This document shows, in pieces, positions 53,187 through 63,028 of a DNA stretch of 64,000 nucleotides (within the stretch, counting starts at the first letter, position 1; the number at the start of each line of letters is the position of its first letter). The stretch covers positions 124,001 through 188,000 of the forward strand of contig NZ_CP118164.1 in the NCBI RefSeq assembly GCF_028748185.1, given 5' to 3'. A program made the translations under genes and the position numbers. The notes under the pieces are model-generated. The model did not search any database and was not told where the DNA came from. It saw only the letters and a list, made by a program, of their open reading frames with translations. This stretch comes from Bremerella sp. P1 (GTDB taxonomy: Bacteria > Planctomycetota > Planctomycetia > Pirellulales > Pirellulaceae).

Positions 53187-53798
53187 ATGCCTGCAACCAT
53201 AACCCCAAGCCGCTCCCACTTTGGCTTCTCGCTGATGGAAGCCGTCGTCGCGATGTCGATCGTGGCGTTCGCCAGCAGTGTGCTGCTTCTGGGCGTCGAG
53301 GCGACCTTGGAGTCGGTCGAAGAGCAGGAAGAGATCACGATTGCCGATGGGCTTGCCCGACAAATGCTCGACGAGATTCAAGGGCAAAGCTGGGTTGATC
53401 CCGTATTGCGGGCTTATCCTTATCAAACTTCGCTCTCAGCATCGGCAGACGAACGACTTGGCCCCGGCAGGTCGCAGTTCGACGACACGGACGACTACAA
53501 CAACTACCAATCTACGCCTCCGGTTCATATCGGCGGCGAAGCACTTGGAGCGACCGACTCGACCGGCGATACCTTGCCAGAAGCATTCCGGCCGCGAAGT
53601 GATTTCTTGTCCAATTGGCGACTGACAGTCGAGGTCGCCTACCTGAGCGAAAGCGATCACTCGGTTCAAATGGCCGACTATCAACCGACCAATTATCGAG
53701 CCCTGATTTGCCGCGTGTACCGCCGCAACCGAGATAACACCTGGCGAGAAGTCGTTTCTCGAGAACGAGTCATTTCCTATATCCCTGCTCATGACTAA
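53187..53798 (+). CDS. pseudopilin (minor pilin, GspI/J-like)
   Basis: A 203-residue prepilin from the ATG at 53187. The prepilin peptidase site is SHFG then FSLMEAVVAMSIVAFASSVLL, with Glu at +5. The rest is a small C-terminal domain with a disordered region (DDTDDYNNYQS). It is the first gene of the pseudopilin group and overlaps the next gene by eight bases, which supports a single operon. Confidence 0.9.
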   Translation: MPATITPSRSHFGFSLMEAVVAMSIVAFASSVLLLGVEATLESVEEQEEITIADGLARQMLDEIQGQSWVDPVLRAYPYQTSLSASADERLGPGRSQFDDTDDYNNYQSTPPVHIGGEALGATDSTGDTLPEAFRPRSDFLSNWRLTVEVAYLSESDHSVQMADYQPTNYRALICRVYRRNRDNTWREVVSRERVISYIPAHD

Positions 53799-54582
53799 CG
53801 GTCCCTTCAATCCGAAACGAGGACTCTCGTTAGCCGAGTTGCTGGTTGCCAGCGCGGTGATGGGGATCATTTGCCTCTCCTTCGGCACGTTGGCTATGTC
53901 CGTGCAGATGGCCAATGAGTATTCGCAGGAAAAGAATCTCGTAGGGCAACATGCTCGTGTCATCCTGCAGCGTGTCGAACGCACGATGCAAGGGGCTCAC
54001 GCGAGTGAAAGCTTCCCCGGAATCTTGCCAATCACCTATTACTACGCCAGTTACGATTTCCCTCAGGCAATAGCCGTTTGGGATCCAGATGGCAGTCCGC
54101 TTGGAAACTACCCTCAGGTCAACGAACTCGCCATCTTTGCGGCCGATCCCGAGAATCCCAATCGGTTCGTGGAAATTCGCAACGCGAGTGATACAAGTTC
54201 AGCCCCTGGTCTTACCGATGAAGCCGGCTGGCGAACGCTCGTTGCCAACCTGATCGACAGTTCCGATAGCGAAGTTGTGGAGATCAGCGATCTGATCCGT
54301 GCTGGCAAGGCCGGATCGAATTATTACAGCACGCTTCGCTTTCAAACCCGAGTCGTCCCCAGCGACGCCGACATCGCCGCCGCGCGGTCCGGCTCAGTCG
54401 ATTGGGAGGATTTGAATTGGGCCACCAGCATCTATTCGTCCAAGGCCGGCATCCGGCAGGTTTGGTGTCACTTTGAGTGGCAACTGGTCCCCAGTTCTAA
54501 CATGGACGAACATAGTCGCCTGCAAGAACAAGCGGTCCCGTTCTTCGGTTCCTCGGCCATTTACTATCAGGTGACGAAATAG
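53791..54582 (+). CDS. pseudopilin (GspJ/PilW-like)
   Basis: A 263-residue prepilin-type protein. The signal reads KRG then LSLAELLVASAVMGIICLSF, with Glu at +5. The long C-terminal part is mixed alpha/beta (ITYYYASYDFPQAIAVWDPDG and RQVWCHFEWQLVPSS) and resembles GspJ-type minor pseudopilins. It overlaps its upstream neighbour and is followed two bases later by the LamG-carrying gene. Confidence 0.9.
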   Translation: MTNGPFNPKRGLSLAELLVASAVMGIICLSFGTLAMSVQMANEYSQEKNLVGQHARVILQRVERTMQGAHASESFPGILPITYYYASYDFPQAIAVWDPDGSPLGNYPQVNELAIFAADPENPNRFVEIRNASDTSSAPGLTDEAGWRTLVANLIDSSDSEVVEISDLIRAGKAGSNYYSTLRFQTRVVPSDADIAAARSGSVDWEDLNWATSIYSSKAGIRQVWCHFEWQLVPSSNMDEHSRLQEQAVPFFGSSAIYYQVTK

Positions 54583-54584
54583 CC

Positions 54585-56786
54585 ATGGCCAGTCATTCCA
54601 TTCGCTATCGCCGCAAAGGCTTTGCTGTTGTGATTGTCCTGGCACTGCTGTCAGTGACCCTGGCATTGTCGTATTCGATGATGCGCGTGCAGTCGACCAC
54701 CAGCCAGATCCAACAGAACATGAGTCGCCAGGCCGATGCCCGGCAAGCGGCGATCTCCGGCGTTTCCGCCGGGGTGCGTGAAATGTACGAAGCCGACTGG
54801 GGCGGAATCGATTCGACGCTGCAAATGAACCTGAGTGACAATCGCTCGTACCTGGTTAGCTACCAGTCGGGCGATCCTTGGCTTGAAGCCGACGATCCAG
54901 ACTACTCAGAGAAACCTTTTCGAGTAACCGTCGTCTCCACGGGATACGCGTTTGATCCGGCCAATCCGACGGTGCGGTCTGAATACAAGATCCGTGCGGT
55001 CGTGCAGCTCGTACGTCGAAAGCTGCAGTCCAATCCCAGCAGCTATGCCGCGGCGGCGGGCCATTCCATGTACAGCTATGGCACCGGCACCAATCGGCTG
55101 GAAGCCCCGAACCAGGTCCGCGGAAAAACGTTTATCAATGGCAAGCTCGATCTGTGCGAAGACTGGCAAAAGACCAATCGCCCGTTTCACGGCTTGATCG
55201 ACGAGATTGCCATTTATGACCGCGACATGAGCCATGCGGAACTCATGATGATTGGTCTGGTTGGCAATCTTACCAATTCGTCAGTCTCCGGTGCGTTTTC
55301 GACGACCGGCGTTCGACATTGGTGGCGATTCAACGAATCTGACTCGACATCAACCGTCGCGACTGACTCTGCTGGTGGAAGACACGGGACCTATATGGGA
55401 GGCGTTTACCCCGGAGTCAACGTTGGCGGTGGCAACAAAGCCGTCTATCTCGACGGCGTCTCGGGCCGCGTTGATTTAGGTAATCTATCGCTTCCCAACC
55501 CGTACAACTTCACGATCATGGCCTGGGTCATGCCAATAACATTGACCGGAGATAACGTCGATGGGCGGATCATATCCAAAGCAACACATACTGACTCCAG
55601 CGCGCATGAATGGATGCTCAGCACGACCAGGAGCGGCGGAAACTCATACCCCAGAGTTCGCCTGAAGACGTATACGCACTTCTACGAAGAGGTCCCCAGC
55701 AGCGGATCGCTTTCGACGAATTCCTGGATTCACCTGGCGATCACGTTCAACTCGACCACCGATCAGGCAAGGTTATATGTCAATGGGACTCAACGTGATT
55801 CGTGGACCGCGTATGGCGTCCCTAAGTCCTCCAACGACATCCTGGCCTGGATCGGCGACAACCCGCCAGGCTCAGCCCGATCTCGCTACCTGGAGGCCAC
55901 CAAGAGCCTGGCCGACGCCGACCTGGGTGACTATCGACCACTCGCCGGGGACGTCACCCTTTCGAGTGATCGCAACGAGTTGAGTACGGCGTTAACCCTT
56001 AATCGCCAGCTTGGGTGCGAACTCTCCTATCGGTCGACTTCGGCTAGTTCGATCAGCAGCTCCACGCTGGCAGGTTCGACGTATCGCCTATATCCAGGCG
56101 GTACCGAGTACACCATTCCCACCGTCAGTTCGACCGTTCACTACCAGACACTTGAACCCGATATCGACACCAATCCGCTGGGGATCTTTCGCGCCTCAGG
56201 CACGGTCTCCCTCGAAACCCAGACCAAACTAACGGGAACGTTGATTACCCAGAGTTCTGGAAGCGACATCCGAATGAGGGGGAGTCAGATCAACATCACA
56301 GGCGTCAACTTGCCGGCGCTCGATGGCGACTCGACCGTGTACCAATTGCCGACCCTCATCGCCGCGGATGATATTGAAGCCAGCTACGGCGTCAACGCGA
56401 ACATTGAAGGAGCCATCGCGGCAATCGGCGATCTTGAAATCGAAGACTTGTACTCCGACTCCGTATTCCAACTTTCGGGCCAGGCATTCGTTGACGAGTT
56501 CAAGCTGAACGCCCGGTCCAACTGGGCTACGGTCGCCTACTATTCGTCTTACTATCTGACCAACTTCGTGAATTACGTGGGGCATGCGAATACTTCAGCC
56601 AACTTCGCAAGCTGGCTCAACGATACAAGTTCCGCGAAATTTGAGAATAACGTTACAATCGACCTGCCTGAGACGGCTCCCACTTACCAATGGCTGGACC
56701 TCAGCCAGCCGATTTATCAAAAGGGAGACGATGACACAGGCCTCGTATGGGAACTCGTCCGTTGGAAGGACGAGGGTGGCACCTGA
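54585..56786 (+). CDS. GspK/PilX-like protein with embedded LamG/concanavalin-type domain
   Basis: A 733-residue protein. The N-terminus (RRKG then FAVVIVLALLSVTLALSYSM) is pilin-like but lacks Glu at +5, as in GspK/PilX proteins. The next 100 residues are helical and typical of that family. At about residues 195-460 there is a LamG-type concanavalin fold (HWWRFNESDSTSTVATDSAGGRHG, YLDGVSGRVDLG, FTIMAWVMP, SWIHLAITFNSTTDQARLYVNG), a domain not normally found in pilins. It is flanked by two DEIAIYDRDMSHAE and DLGDYRPLAG segments. The remaining residues form a beta-rich region. A surface adhesin or substrate-capture role at the pilus tip is plausible (inference). Confidence 0.85.
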   Translation: MASHSIRYRRKGFAVVIVLALLSVTLALSYSMMRVQSTTSQIQQNMSRQADARQAAISGVSAGVREMYEADWGGIDSTLQMNLSDNRSYLVSYQSGDPWLEADDPDYSEKPFRVTVVSTGYAFDPANPTVRSEYKIRAVVQLVRRKLQSNPSSYAAAAGHSMYSYGTGTNRLEAPNQVRGKTFINGKLDLCEDWQKTNRPFHGLIDEIAIYDRDMSHAELMMIGLVGNLTNSSVSGAFSTTGVRHWWRFNESDSTSTVATDSAGGRHGTYMGGVYPGVNVGGGNKAVYLDGVSGRVDLGNLSLPNPYNFTIMAWVMPITLTGDNVDGRIISKATHTDSSAHEWMLSTTRSGGNSYPRVRLKTYTHFYEEVPSSGSLSTNSWIHLAITFNSTTDQARLYVNGTQRDSWTAYGVPKSSNDILAWIGDNPPGSARSRYLEATKSLADADLGDYRPLAGDVTLSSDRNELSTALTLNRQLGCELSYRSTSASSISSSTLAGSTYRLYPGGTEYTIPTVSSTVHYQTLEPDIDTNPLGIFRASGTVSLETQTKLTGTLITQSSGSDIRMRGSQINITGVNLPALDGDSTVYQLPTLIAADDIEASYGVNANIEGAIAAIGDLEIEDLYSDSVFQLSGQAFVDEFKLNARSNWATVAYYSSYYLTNFVNYVGHANTSANFASWLNDTSSAKFENNVTIDLPETAPTYQWLDLSQPIYQKGDDDTGLVWELVRWKDEGGT

Positions 56787-56806
56787 TCAAGTGAAGGAAT
56801 TGAATC

Positions 56807-57049
56807 ATGAACGAAGCTAAATCGCGCTGGCAACTGCTGGTGATCTTCAATGTCGTATGCCTGGCAGGTGGATGGTGGTATTCGCAAGGTCATGCAGCGC
56901 CACCAGAAACCAAACAGCCGTTTGCCAACGCAGTACAACAACGTGAATCCATGATTCGGCTCTTGCAGGAATCGAATCAACTGTTGCGTGAACAAAACCA
57001 ATTGCTCAAGTCGGGCAAACTGAAGGTACAGATCACGGAATCCCGGTAG
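56807..57049 (+). CDS. small membrane-anchored coiled-coil protein
   Basis: An 80-residue protein preceded by GAAGGA. It has a membrane helix or signal sequence at about residues 8-26 (LLVIFNVVCLAGGWWY) and a coiled coil at 43-68 (RESMIRLLQESNQLLREQNQLLK). It lies inside the pseudopilin operon, five bases before the next pseudopilin gene. It could be a small assembly factor, but no family is recognised. Confidence 0.7.
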   Translation: MNEAKSRWQLLVIFNVVCLAGGWWYSQGHAAPPETKQPFANAVQQRESMIRLLQESNQLLREQNQLLKSGKLKVQITESR

Positions 57050-57053
57050 GTCC

Positions 57054-57683
57054 ATGCTTCGCACCACGATAAATCGCTCGATTAAGATCGCGAGGCCCGC
57101 ACGGCTGCGTCGAGGGCTGACGCTGATCGAGATCTTAATCACCGTTGCCATCCTGGGGATCTTGGCGGCGGCGATCATCCCCCAGTTCGGTGCGACCGCG
57201 CCGGACCAGGTTCGCGGTGCGGCTCAAATCATCGCGGCCGATATGGACTATGCCCGTTCGCTGGCGATCTCCAATAATTCGACGTATCTGATCACGTTCA
57301 GCAAGACCCGCAACGGTTATATGTTGACGCATTCAGGCACGAATACTTCGCTGGATACGCTGCCCGACAATCCGTTTCGGAAGCCATCGGATGATTCCAA
57401 GTCGCTGATCGTGATGCTCTCCGATTTTCCCCATGTCGGTTCGAGCGTTACGATCGCTGCAGTCGTTACAGACGAACCCTCTCCCCAAGAGGTCACTTCG
57501 ATTGAGTTCGACACGCTCGGTCAGACATCGCGAAAGCAACCTACACTTATTTGGCTTTCCTCCAGGGCTGGGGCGGAGGATATCTACTTGCCGATTGAGA
57601 TCAATCCGGTCACCGGACTGACAACCATTGGTGAGTTCACCACCGTAGCCCCAAACACTTCGAGCGCAAAAGCCTCGACCTGA
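57054..57683 (+). CDS. pseudopilin (GspH/FimT-like)
   Basis: A 209-residue protein with a prepilin site RRG then LTLIEILITVAILGILAAAI and Glu at +5. The following segment AAQIIAADMDYARSLAISNNSTYLITFS is characteristic of GspH/FimT pseudopilins. It follows the small membrane protein with five bases between and precedes pilM. Confidence 0.92.
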   Translation: MLRTTINRSIKIARPARLRRGLTLIEILITVAILGILAAAIIPQFGATAPDQVRGAAQIIAADMDYARSLAISNNSTYLITFSKTRNGYMLTHSGTNTSLDTLPDNPFRKPSDDSKSLIVMLSDFPHVGSSVTIAAVVTDEPSPQEVTSIEFDTLGQTSRKQPTLIWLSSRAGAEDIYLPIEINPVTGLTTIGEFTTVAPNTSSAKAST

Positions 57684-57748
57684 TCCGGCGTGAACCGAAG
57701 CGAATCGGCCGCGTCCGTGGCAAGGCTTTCGGTTTCCATACGGCTCCC

Positions 57749-58816
57749 ATGATTCGGCTTCCCTTTGCTCGCTACAATCCGATCGGAATCGATATCGGCT
57801 CGAAATCGATCAAGATGATCCAGTTCACGAAGGACTATGGATCGATCCAGGAAGCGACGTCGATCGAGCTTCCTGAAGGCGTCTCGGCCGACAAGGACTT
57901 CGACGCCTACCTGGAAAGTTTGAGCCAGACCCTTCAGAAAGCTCGAGTTGGCCGCAACTTCCGGGGGCACGACGCCGTCATCTGCATTCACCAACGTGAC
58001 TTGTTTCTGCACAACATTCGCGTGGGCAAGAGCGACCCGAACGCGTTATCCAACATCGTTCACCAGGAAGCGGCGGACCGCATCCCTTATTCGATGCTCG
58101 ACGCGGAAATCCGCTTTGTCGAGTCAGAAGATATTCGCCAGGGCGAACAGACTCTCCGCGAAGTCATCATCATGGCCTGTTTTCGGCCCAAACTCGAAGC
58201 GATTCTCGCGACGTGCGAAAAAAGCGGTTACCGTCCCGTTTCCGTCGACGTCGAACCGATGGCCATCTTACGTTCCTTTACAACGCAGCACCGACGTGAA
58301 GCCGACGAAGACGATCGCGTTATTTACATCCACGTCGGCTACACCAACACGTTGGTGATTATCGCCCAAGGCAAACAAGCCCTGTTTGTGAAATACATCG
58401 ACGTCGGTGGACGCCACTTTGACGAAGCGGTCGCACGACAACTCGATATGAGCTTGTCCGACGCCGTCAACCTCCGCAAACACAATTCCGACCGTCGCCG
58501 CTCGCAGCAGACTCCAGAAGTCGAGCGTAGTGTCATCAACGCGATGCGAGACGAACTCGAACGATTGCAAACCGAACTTGCCATGTGCATCCGCTACCAT
58601 AGCGTCACGTTCCGCGGCAAGCCTCTGGTACGCATGGTGCTCTCAGGTGGCGAGGCCACCGAATCTCTTCGCACAGAGCTTCAACGCGTCACCGGTATCG
58701 AAACCGAACTGGGCGACCCGCTAAGAATCTACGAATCGCCTCAGAACTTCGGTCGACGTTCGCAATGGGACGTTGCCGCAGGCTTGGCTACCCGGCAGTT
58801 GGGAGGATCGAAATGA
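57749..58816 (+). CDS. pilM: type IV pilus assembly protein PilM
   Basis: A 355-residue actin-like ATPase of the PilM family that sits under the inner membrane and binds PilN. The N-terminal phosphate loop is GIDIGSKSIKMIQF, with further actin-fold motifs VDVEPMAILRSF, VIYIHVGYTNTLVII and VLSGGEATESLRTEL. The stop overlaps the ATG of pilN by four bases, which is the usual order pilM-pilN-pilO-pilP-pilQ. Confidence 0.93.
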   Translation: MIRLPFARYNPIGIDIGSKSIKMIQFTKDYGSIQEATSIELPEGVSADKDFDAYLESLSQTLQKARVGRNFRGHDAVICIHQRDLFLHNIRVGKSDPNALSNIVHQEAADRIPYSMLDAEIRFVESEDIRQGEQTLREVIIMACFRPKLEAILATCEKSGYRPVSVDVEPMAILRSFTTQHRREADEDDRVIYIHVGYTNTLVIIAQGKQALFVKYIDVGGRHFDEAVARQLDMSLSDAVNLRKHNSDRRRSQQTPEVERSVINAMRDELERLQTELAMCIRYHSVTFRGKPLVRMVLSGGEATESLRTELQRVTGIETELGDPLRIYESPQNFGRRSQWDVAAGLATRQLGGSK

Positions 58817-59544
58817 CTTCCGACGAAATCGAATTCTTGCCCAAGAAGTATCGCGAAAAACGCAAGAGCCACAACTTTCAGATCTCGCGTCTGTTTCTGA
58901 TCGTTGCCATCGTTGCGAGTATGTCGGTCGTACTTCTATATCAACTCGCTTCGCTACACGCCGTGAACCGCCAGGTAGCTACCCTCGACGAGCAACACAA
59001 CAAGGTCATGCAGTTGATGCAGGAAGTGGAACGTCGGCGAGTCGAAGTCGTCGAGAAACGTCACCACGCCAAACTGCTCACCTTCCTGGATCATTCCTAT
59101 CCGAAGTCGCAGGTAATCGCGGCCATAGCCAATCCGCTTCCCACCGAGATCACGATCACTCGGCTTCAAGTCTCGGTTGAACAGGTTGCCAATGTGGGTA
59201 CCAAGCCACCTTCGGAAAAGGGGAAGACAGCTGCCAAGGGTCATCCCATGGAGTTGGATCTCAAACAGTTGATTGACGAAGCGAAGTCGCATCGTTGTAC
59301 CGTAGAAGTGGAAGGGACCACCGACGATACCTCTTGCTTGTACACATTTCTCGCCTCGCTGCACCAAGCCGAGATTATCGAATCGGCCAAGATCGAGTCG
59401 ATTGATCCTCATCAAAAGACCGACGGAAGCGAGTTCTCCAATTTCACGGCCCATGTGAAAGTGAAACGCGGCTACCTGACGGACTTCGAGACATTGGTAG
59501 GACGAACCGTCGAAATCGCACCGAGTCAGGAGGGCATCCGATGA
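58813..59544 (+). CDS. pilN: type IV pilus assembly protein PilN-like
   Basis: A 243-residue protein from the ATG at 58813. A cytoplasmic N-tail with EIEFLPKKYREKRK (the PilN contact with PilM in the family) is followed by one membrane helix (about residues 27-47), a coiled coil and a ferredoxin-like periplasmic domain. The C-terminal part matches PilN-type strands. The gene overlaps both neighbours, which confirms one operon. Confidence 0.88.
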   Translation: MTSDEIEFLPKKYREKRKSHNFQISRLFLIVAIVASMSVVLLYQLASLHAVNRQVATLDEQHNKVMQLMQEVERRRVEVVEKRHHAKLLTFLDHSYPKSQVIAAIANPLPTEITITRLQVSVEQVANVGTKPPSEKGKTAAKGHPMELDLKQLIDEAKSHRCTVEVEGTTDDTSCLYTFLASLHQAEIIESAKIESIDPHQKTDGSEFSNFTAHVKVKRGYLTDFETLVGRTVEIAPSQEGIR

Positions 59545-60089
59545 AGCTTCAACTACCCAAAAGCTCGACGCCAATCCTGCTGGTATGCCTTGGCCTGCTG
59601 GTAACCTTCGTGATGCTGGTTTACCTACCACTCAGCCGAAGCATCGCTGCCGCGCATGACTCGCTTGAACTCAAGCAGTCGCTCGTCAGCCAGGAAGGCT
59701 CTTTGCTAGCACAAATCGAACGGCATGCCCAAGAGTTGGAAGACGTAAAAAACTACACCCAGTCCTGGGAGGAAGTTCCCAATGCCAACTTCTATCTCAG
59801 CCAGATGCTGGGAGAGATATCACAGCATGCCAAGCAAGCCGGTACCGATGCACTACGCCTGGAGCCAGGCCAGGCAACCGAGATGCAAGCAGTGCAGCGC
59901 ATCCCGGTGCGGCTCGGTTGCACTGGCACGTTTCAAGAGATTCATGACCTGATCGGCCGGATCGAGAACCTCCCGTATAAGATCTGGCTCCGCCGAGTCG
60001 AGCTAGCACCCAAGAGCGACCAACAGCGCGACCTTACCTGTGAGATGGAATTTGAGGCTTTTATCGTCTCGGTAAAGAATTCGCATTAG
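59541..60089 (+). CDS. pilO: type IV pilus assembly protein PilO-like
   Basis: A 182-residue protein with one membrane helix (about residues 10-32), a coiled coil (residues 33-75) and a ferredoxin-like C-terminal domain with IPVRLGCTGTFQEIHDLIGRIENLPYKIWLRRVEL, a typical PilO motif. PilN and PilO form the inner-membrane alignment complex. It overlaps pilN by four bases. Confidence 0.88.
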   Translation: MKLQLPKSSTPILLVCLGLLVTFVMLVYLPLSRSIAAAHDSLELKQSLVSQEGSLLAQIERHAQELEDVKNYTQSWEEVPNANFYLSQMLGEISQHAKQAGTDALRLEPGQATEMQAVQRIPVRLGCTGTFQEIHDLIGRIENLPYKIWLRRVELAPKSDQQRDLTCEMEFEAFIVSVKNSH

Positions 60090-60126
60090 GAAGACTATTC
60101 CGTATTCCGATAACACGAAAGAAGAG

Positions 60127-60831
60127 ATGCCCCGGTGTCTCATCCAAACCGTGAACATACAGAAAACAACCAATCAACTGACCAAAGAGATCAAACGGAA
60201 TCCTGCCAAGGCAGCGGTTCTGGGTGGTTTGCTTTTGGTCGCCATCTGGTTCTGGTATCCCCTCGTCCAAAAATGGATGGGGAGTAGCTCCAGTTCCGTG
60301 GCTGCGAATTCAGCGGAAAATGACTTGGTAATCCCTCAGGCAGCACCGCTTCCCACCCTGGAAGAGCCTTCGGTCTCCAAGCAAGTTCCTAAAGGAAAGA
60401 CAGACTGGCGGGCAGTCGCCCAGCAGATCAGCGACGATCCCTGGATGAAAGAGGGAACGTTGCCCAACGAAAACTTTGATCCGTTCTTCCCGGAAGAACA
60501 ACCAGAGACAGTCCTGACCGCAACAAGCGTCGAGACAGATTCGACTCCCGACTTGGACGTTCCGCCTGAAACGGCTGGTTTGGCCGTCACTTCGGTGATC
60601 GTCGGTGGTCGAGTCCCAATTGCCCGAATCAATCATCAGAACTATCGCGTGGGTGACACCATTCGTGCCACCGACGCCAACATCCGCTACACGCTAGTCG
60701 ACGTGCATTCGTGGGGAGTCACGCTGAAGGGAACTCAGCAACTCCACCAACTGCCCATCGACGAATCGCCGCTGACGACGAATCAAAGATTGGTCCTCCG
60801 CAACGGAAATTTGATTTCCCCCGAAAACTGA
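60127..60831 (+). CDS. PilP/GspC-like periplasmic protein
   Basis: A 234-residue protein with an inner-membrane helix (about residues 29-46) and a long disordered periplasmic linker. A C-terminal domain starts at about 150 with ETAGLAVTSVIVGGRVPIARINHQNYRVGDTI, then YTLVDVHSWGVTLKG. This resembles the beta-sandwich HR domain of PilP or GspC, which contacts the secretin. The ATG at 60127 is used; a GTG eight codons later is an alternative. It lies between pilO and the secretin gene, as expected. Confidence 0.82.
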   Translation: MPRCLIQTVNIQKTTNQLTKEIKRNPAKAAVLGGLLLVAIWFWYPLVQKWMGSSSSSVAANSAENDLVIPQAAPLPTLEEPSVSKQVPKGKTDWRAVAQQISDDPWMKEGTLPNENFDPFFPEEQPETVLTATSVETDSTPDLDVPPETAGLAVTSVIVGGRVPIARINHQNYRVGDTIRATDANIRYTLVDVHSWGVTLKGTQQLHQLPIDESPLTTNQRLVLRNGNLISPEN

Positions 60832-60856
60832 GATCCTCAATCGACATGGAAGTCGA

Positions 60857-63016
60857 ATGAAAAAATTCCTTATCCTATCGCTGCTGCTGGTCAGTACCTC
60901 TGGCGGGATTGCCTTGGCAATCTTCCTGGAGTCGTGCGATTTATCTCAGTTTGAGCTGCCCGAGTTCCTGGCCCAACCATCTCAGGTCGATACGCCAGTC
61001 GAACCCAAGGCCGAAGTTGCCGCCAATAAGCCAAGTGTTCATATCGATCCAGCAGTGCGACCAGCCACTCAGATCGAACTCGAACCCCGCGTTACGCAGC
61101 AGTTCGATCTCGAAGCGATCAAGAAGACCTTGCAAGACTCGCAGGCCACCCAGCAGAAGATGGCCGACTCCCAAAACCGATCGTGGGAAGTGCTCAACAA
61201 GGCGATCGATTCCATGAAGGAAGTCGCCACTTCCAAGGTAGATGCCAGCAAGCCACAGCCGGAGATCGCACCGGTACCGCAAACGCAAACGACTACCACG
61301 CAGGCTCCCCTACCAAGCGAAGTAATCCCTGCTGATGGTGCGACTCCCAATGTCCTGCCACGCCCCTCGCAGCCTCGGATCATTCCCGATGAAGGGGACG
61401 ACAAGCTGACGATTGTGATTCAAGACAGCGACATTCGCGAAGTCTTGGAACTGCTCAGCGAGCAAGGGCAACTCAATATTCTGCCGAGCCAAAACGTCCA
61501 AGGGACTGTCTCCGCATCGCTGACCAAAGTGGATATTCGCACCGCGCTTGCCGCCATCTTGCGATCGACCGGATACGTCATGCAGCAGGAAGGGGACTTC
61601 ATTTACGTCGGCACGCCGGAAGACATGGAGAGCATGCAGCGTCTGCACGATCAGATCGGTACGCGCATCTATCGCCTGAAGTACATCCGGGCAACCGAGG
61701 TGCAAACGCTGATCACGCCTATGCTCACCGAAGGAGCTGGCACGATTAGTATTTCCACCGAAGCCAAAATCGGCATCTCTCCCGACTCGAACAACCCTGG
61801 CTCTGACGATTACGCCGGCGTCGAAACGGTGATCATCCGCGACTACGAACAAAACCTTGCCAAGATTGATCGAGCCATTCTTGAGATCGACTGTCGGCCG
61901 CTTCAGGTTGCGATCGAGGCGATGATCCTCAGCGTTCAACTCGATGACTCGCTCGACATGGGCGTCAGCTTCGAAGCTCTTCGCCAAAACGACCATATCC
62001 GACTGATCTCAGGCTTTCCACCGCAGAGCCTGGCCTCGTTGGATCTCGACGAAGGGGGACTCAAACTTGGCTACCTGGATGCCAACTTGTCTCTATTCGT
62101 CGAAGCTCTGGAAGGGGTTGGCGAAACCAACGTGATTGCGGCCCCCCAGCTGTTGGTTCTCAACAAACAAAAAGCCGAAATCCTGATTGGTGAACAGAAG
62201 GGCTACATCAGCACGACCGTCACCGAAACGGCCTCGACTCAATCGGTCGAGTTCCTGGAAGTCGGTACCCAGTTGCGTATTCGCCCCTTCATCACCAACG
62301 ACGGCATGGTTCGTCTGGATGTGCATCCTGAAATCTCGACCGGTGAAGTTCGCGTCGAGTCGGGCCTTACCATTCCCGACAAGGAAGTCACCCAGGTCAC
62401 GACCAACATCATGTGCCCAGATGGCCGCACGGTCGTGATTGGTGGTCTGATCAAAAGCAGCCAGACTAAAAGTGCCTTACAGATCCCTTACTTAGGCAGC
62501 TTGCCTGGGGCAGGGCTCCTGTTCCGCCAGAAATCGGAAGAGTTGGAACGCCAGGAGTTGATTGTTCTGATCACGCCACGCATTGTTGATCCGAACCATA
62601 TTTCCGAAGACGGCGAGAAGGCTCGCGACTTGTTCGAGATTCAGCACGAATACAGTGCCGACAAGATGAGCCCGTTGAGCAAGCGACATATTGGCCGTAA
62701 TTACTATCGCCTGGCCACCTCGGCCTGGGCCACCGGTGATGCCTATTCCGCACTACGTTACGTCAACCTGGCCATTCACTACGACAACACCCAGTTGGAA
62801 GCGGTCGCGCTGCGTGAGGAAATCATTAGCCAGACCGGCCTTGGTGATCGCACGGTTCATTCCCACTTGAAAGAAGGGCTCGCTCCGTGGAATCACCCCC
62901 ACGGCGTGCAAGTTTCGCCGTGGCACCTCGACCAAATCGAAACCGGCCCTCCGATCACGCCAGGCTACCAACCGCCGGAATTGATTCCCAATCCGCGGGT
63001 CGTCCCCCATCAATAG
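60857..63016 (+). CDS. pilQ: secretin (PilQ/GspD)
   Basis: A 719-residue outer-membrane channel. A signal-like N-terminus is followed by a disordered linker, then N-domains: LTIVIQDSDIREVLELLSEQGQLNILPSQNVQG (STN), and IYRLKYIRATEVQTLITPML (N1/KH-like). The secretin core has VIAAPQLLVLNKQKAEILIGEQ, VGTQLRIRPFITNDGMVRLDVHPEIS, VIGGLIKSSQTKSALQIPYLGSLPGAGLLF and the end ELIVLITPRIVDP. A TPR-like tail follows at residues 590-700. The secretin is the exit pore for the pilus or secreted substrate. Confidence 0.95.
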   Translation: MKKFLILSLLLVSTSGGIALAIFLESCDLSQFELPEFLAQPSQVDTPVEPKAEVAANKPSVHIDPAVRPATQIELEPRVTQQFDLEAIKKTLQDSQATQQKMADSQNRSWEVLNKAIDSMKEVATSKVDASKPQPEIAPVPQTQTTTTQAPLPSEVIPADGATPNVLPRPSQPRIIPDEGDDKLTIVIQDSDIREVLELLSEQGQLNILPSQNVQGTVSASLTKVDIRTALAAILRSTGYVMQQEGDFIYVGTPEDMESMQRLHDQIGTRIYRLKYIRATEVQTLITPMLTEGAGTISISTEAKIGISPDSNNPGSDDYAGVETVIIRDYEQNLAKIDRAILEIDCRPLQVAIEAMILSVQLDDSLDMGVSFEALRQNDHIRLISGFPPQSLASLDLDEGGLKLGYLDANLSLFVEALEGVGETNVIAAPQLLVLNKQKAEILIGEQKGYISTTVTETASTQSVEFLEVGTQLRIRPFITNDGMVRLDVHPEISTGEVRVESGLTIPDKEVTQVTTNIMCPDGRTVVIGGLIKSSQTKSALQIPYLGSLPGAGLLFRQKSEELERQELIVLITPRIVDPNHISEDGEKARDLFEIQHEYSADKMSPLSKRHIGRNYYRLATSAWATGDAYSALRYVNLAIHYDNTQLEAVALREEIISQTGLGDRTVHSHLKEGLAPWNHPHGVQVSPWHLDQIETGPPITPGYQPPELIPNPRVVPHQ

Positions 63017-63028
63017 TAAGTGCTCTCT

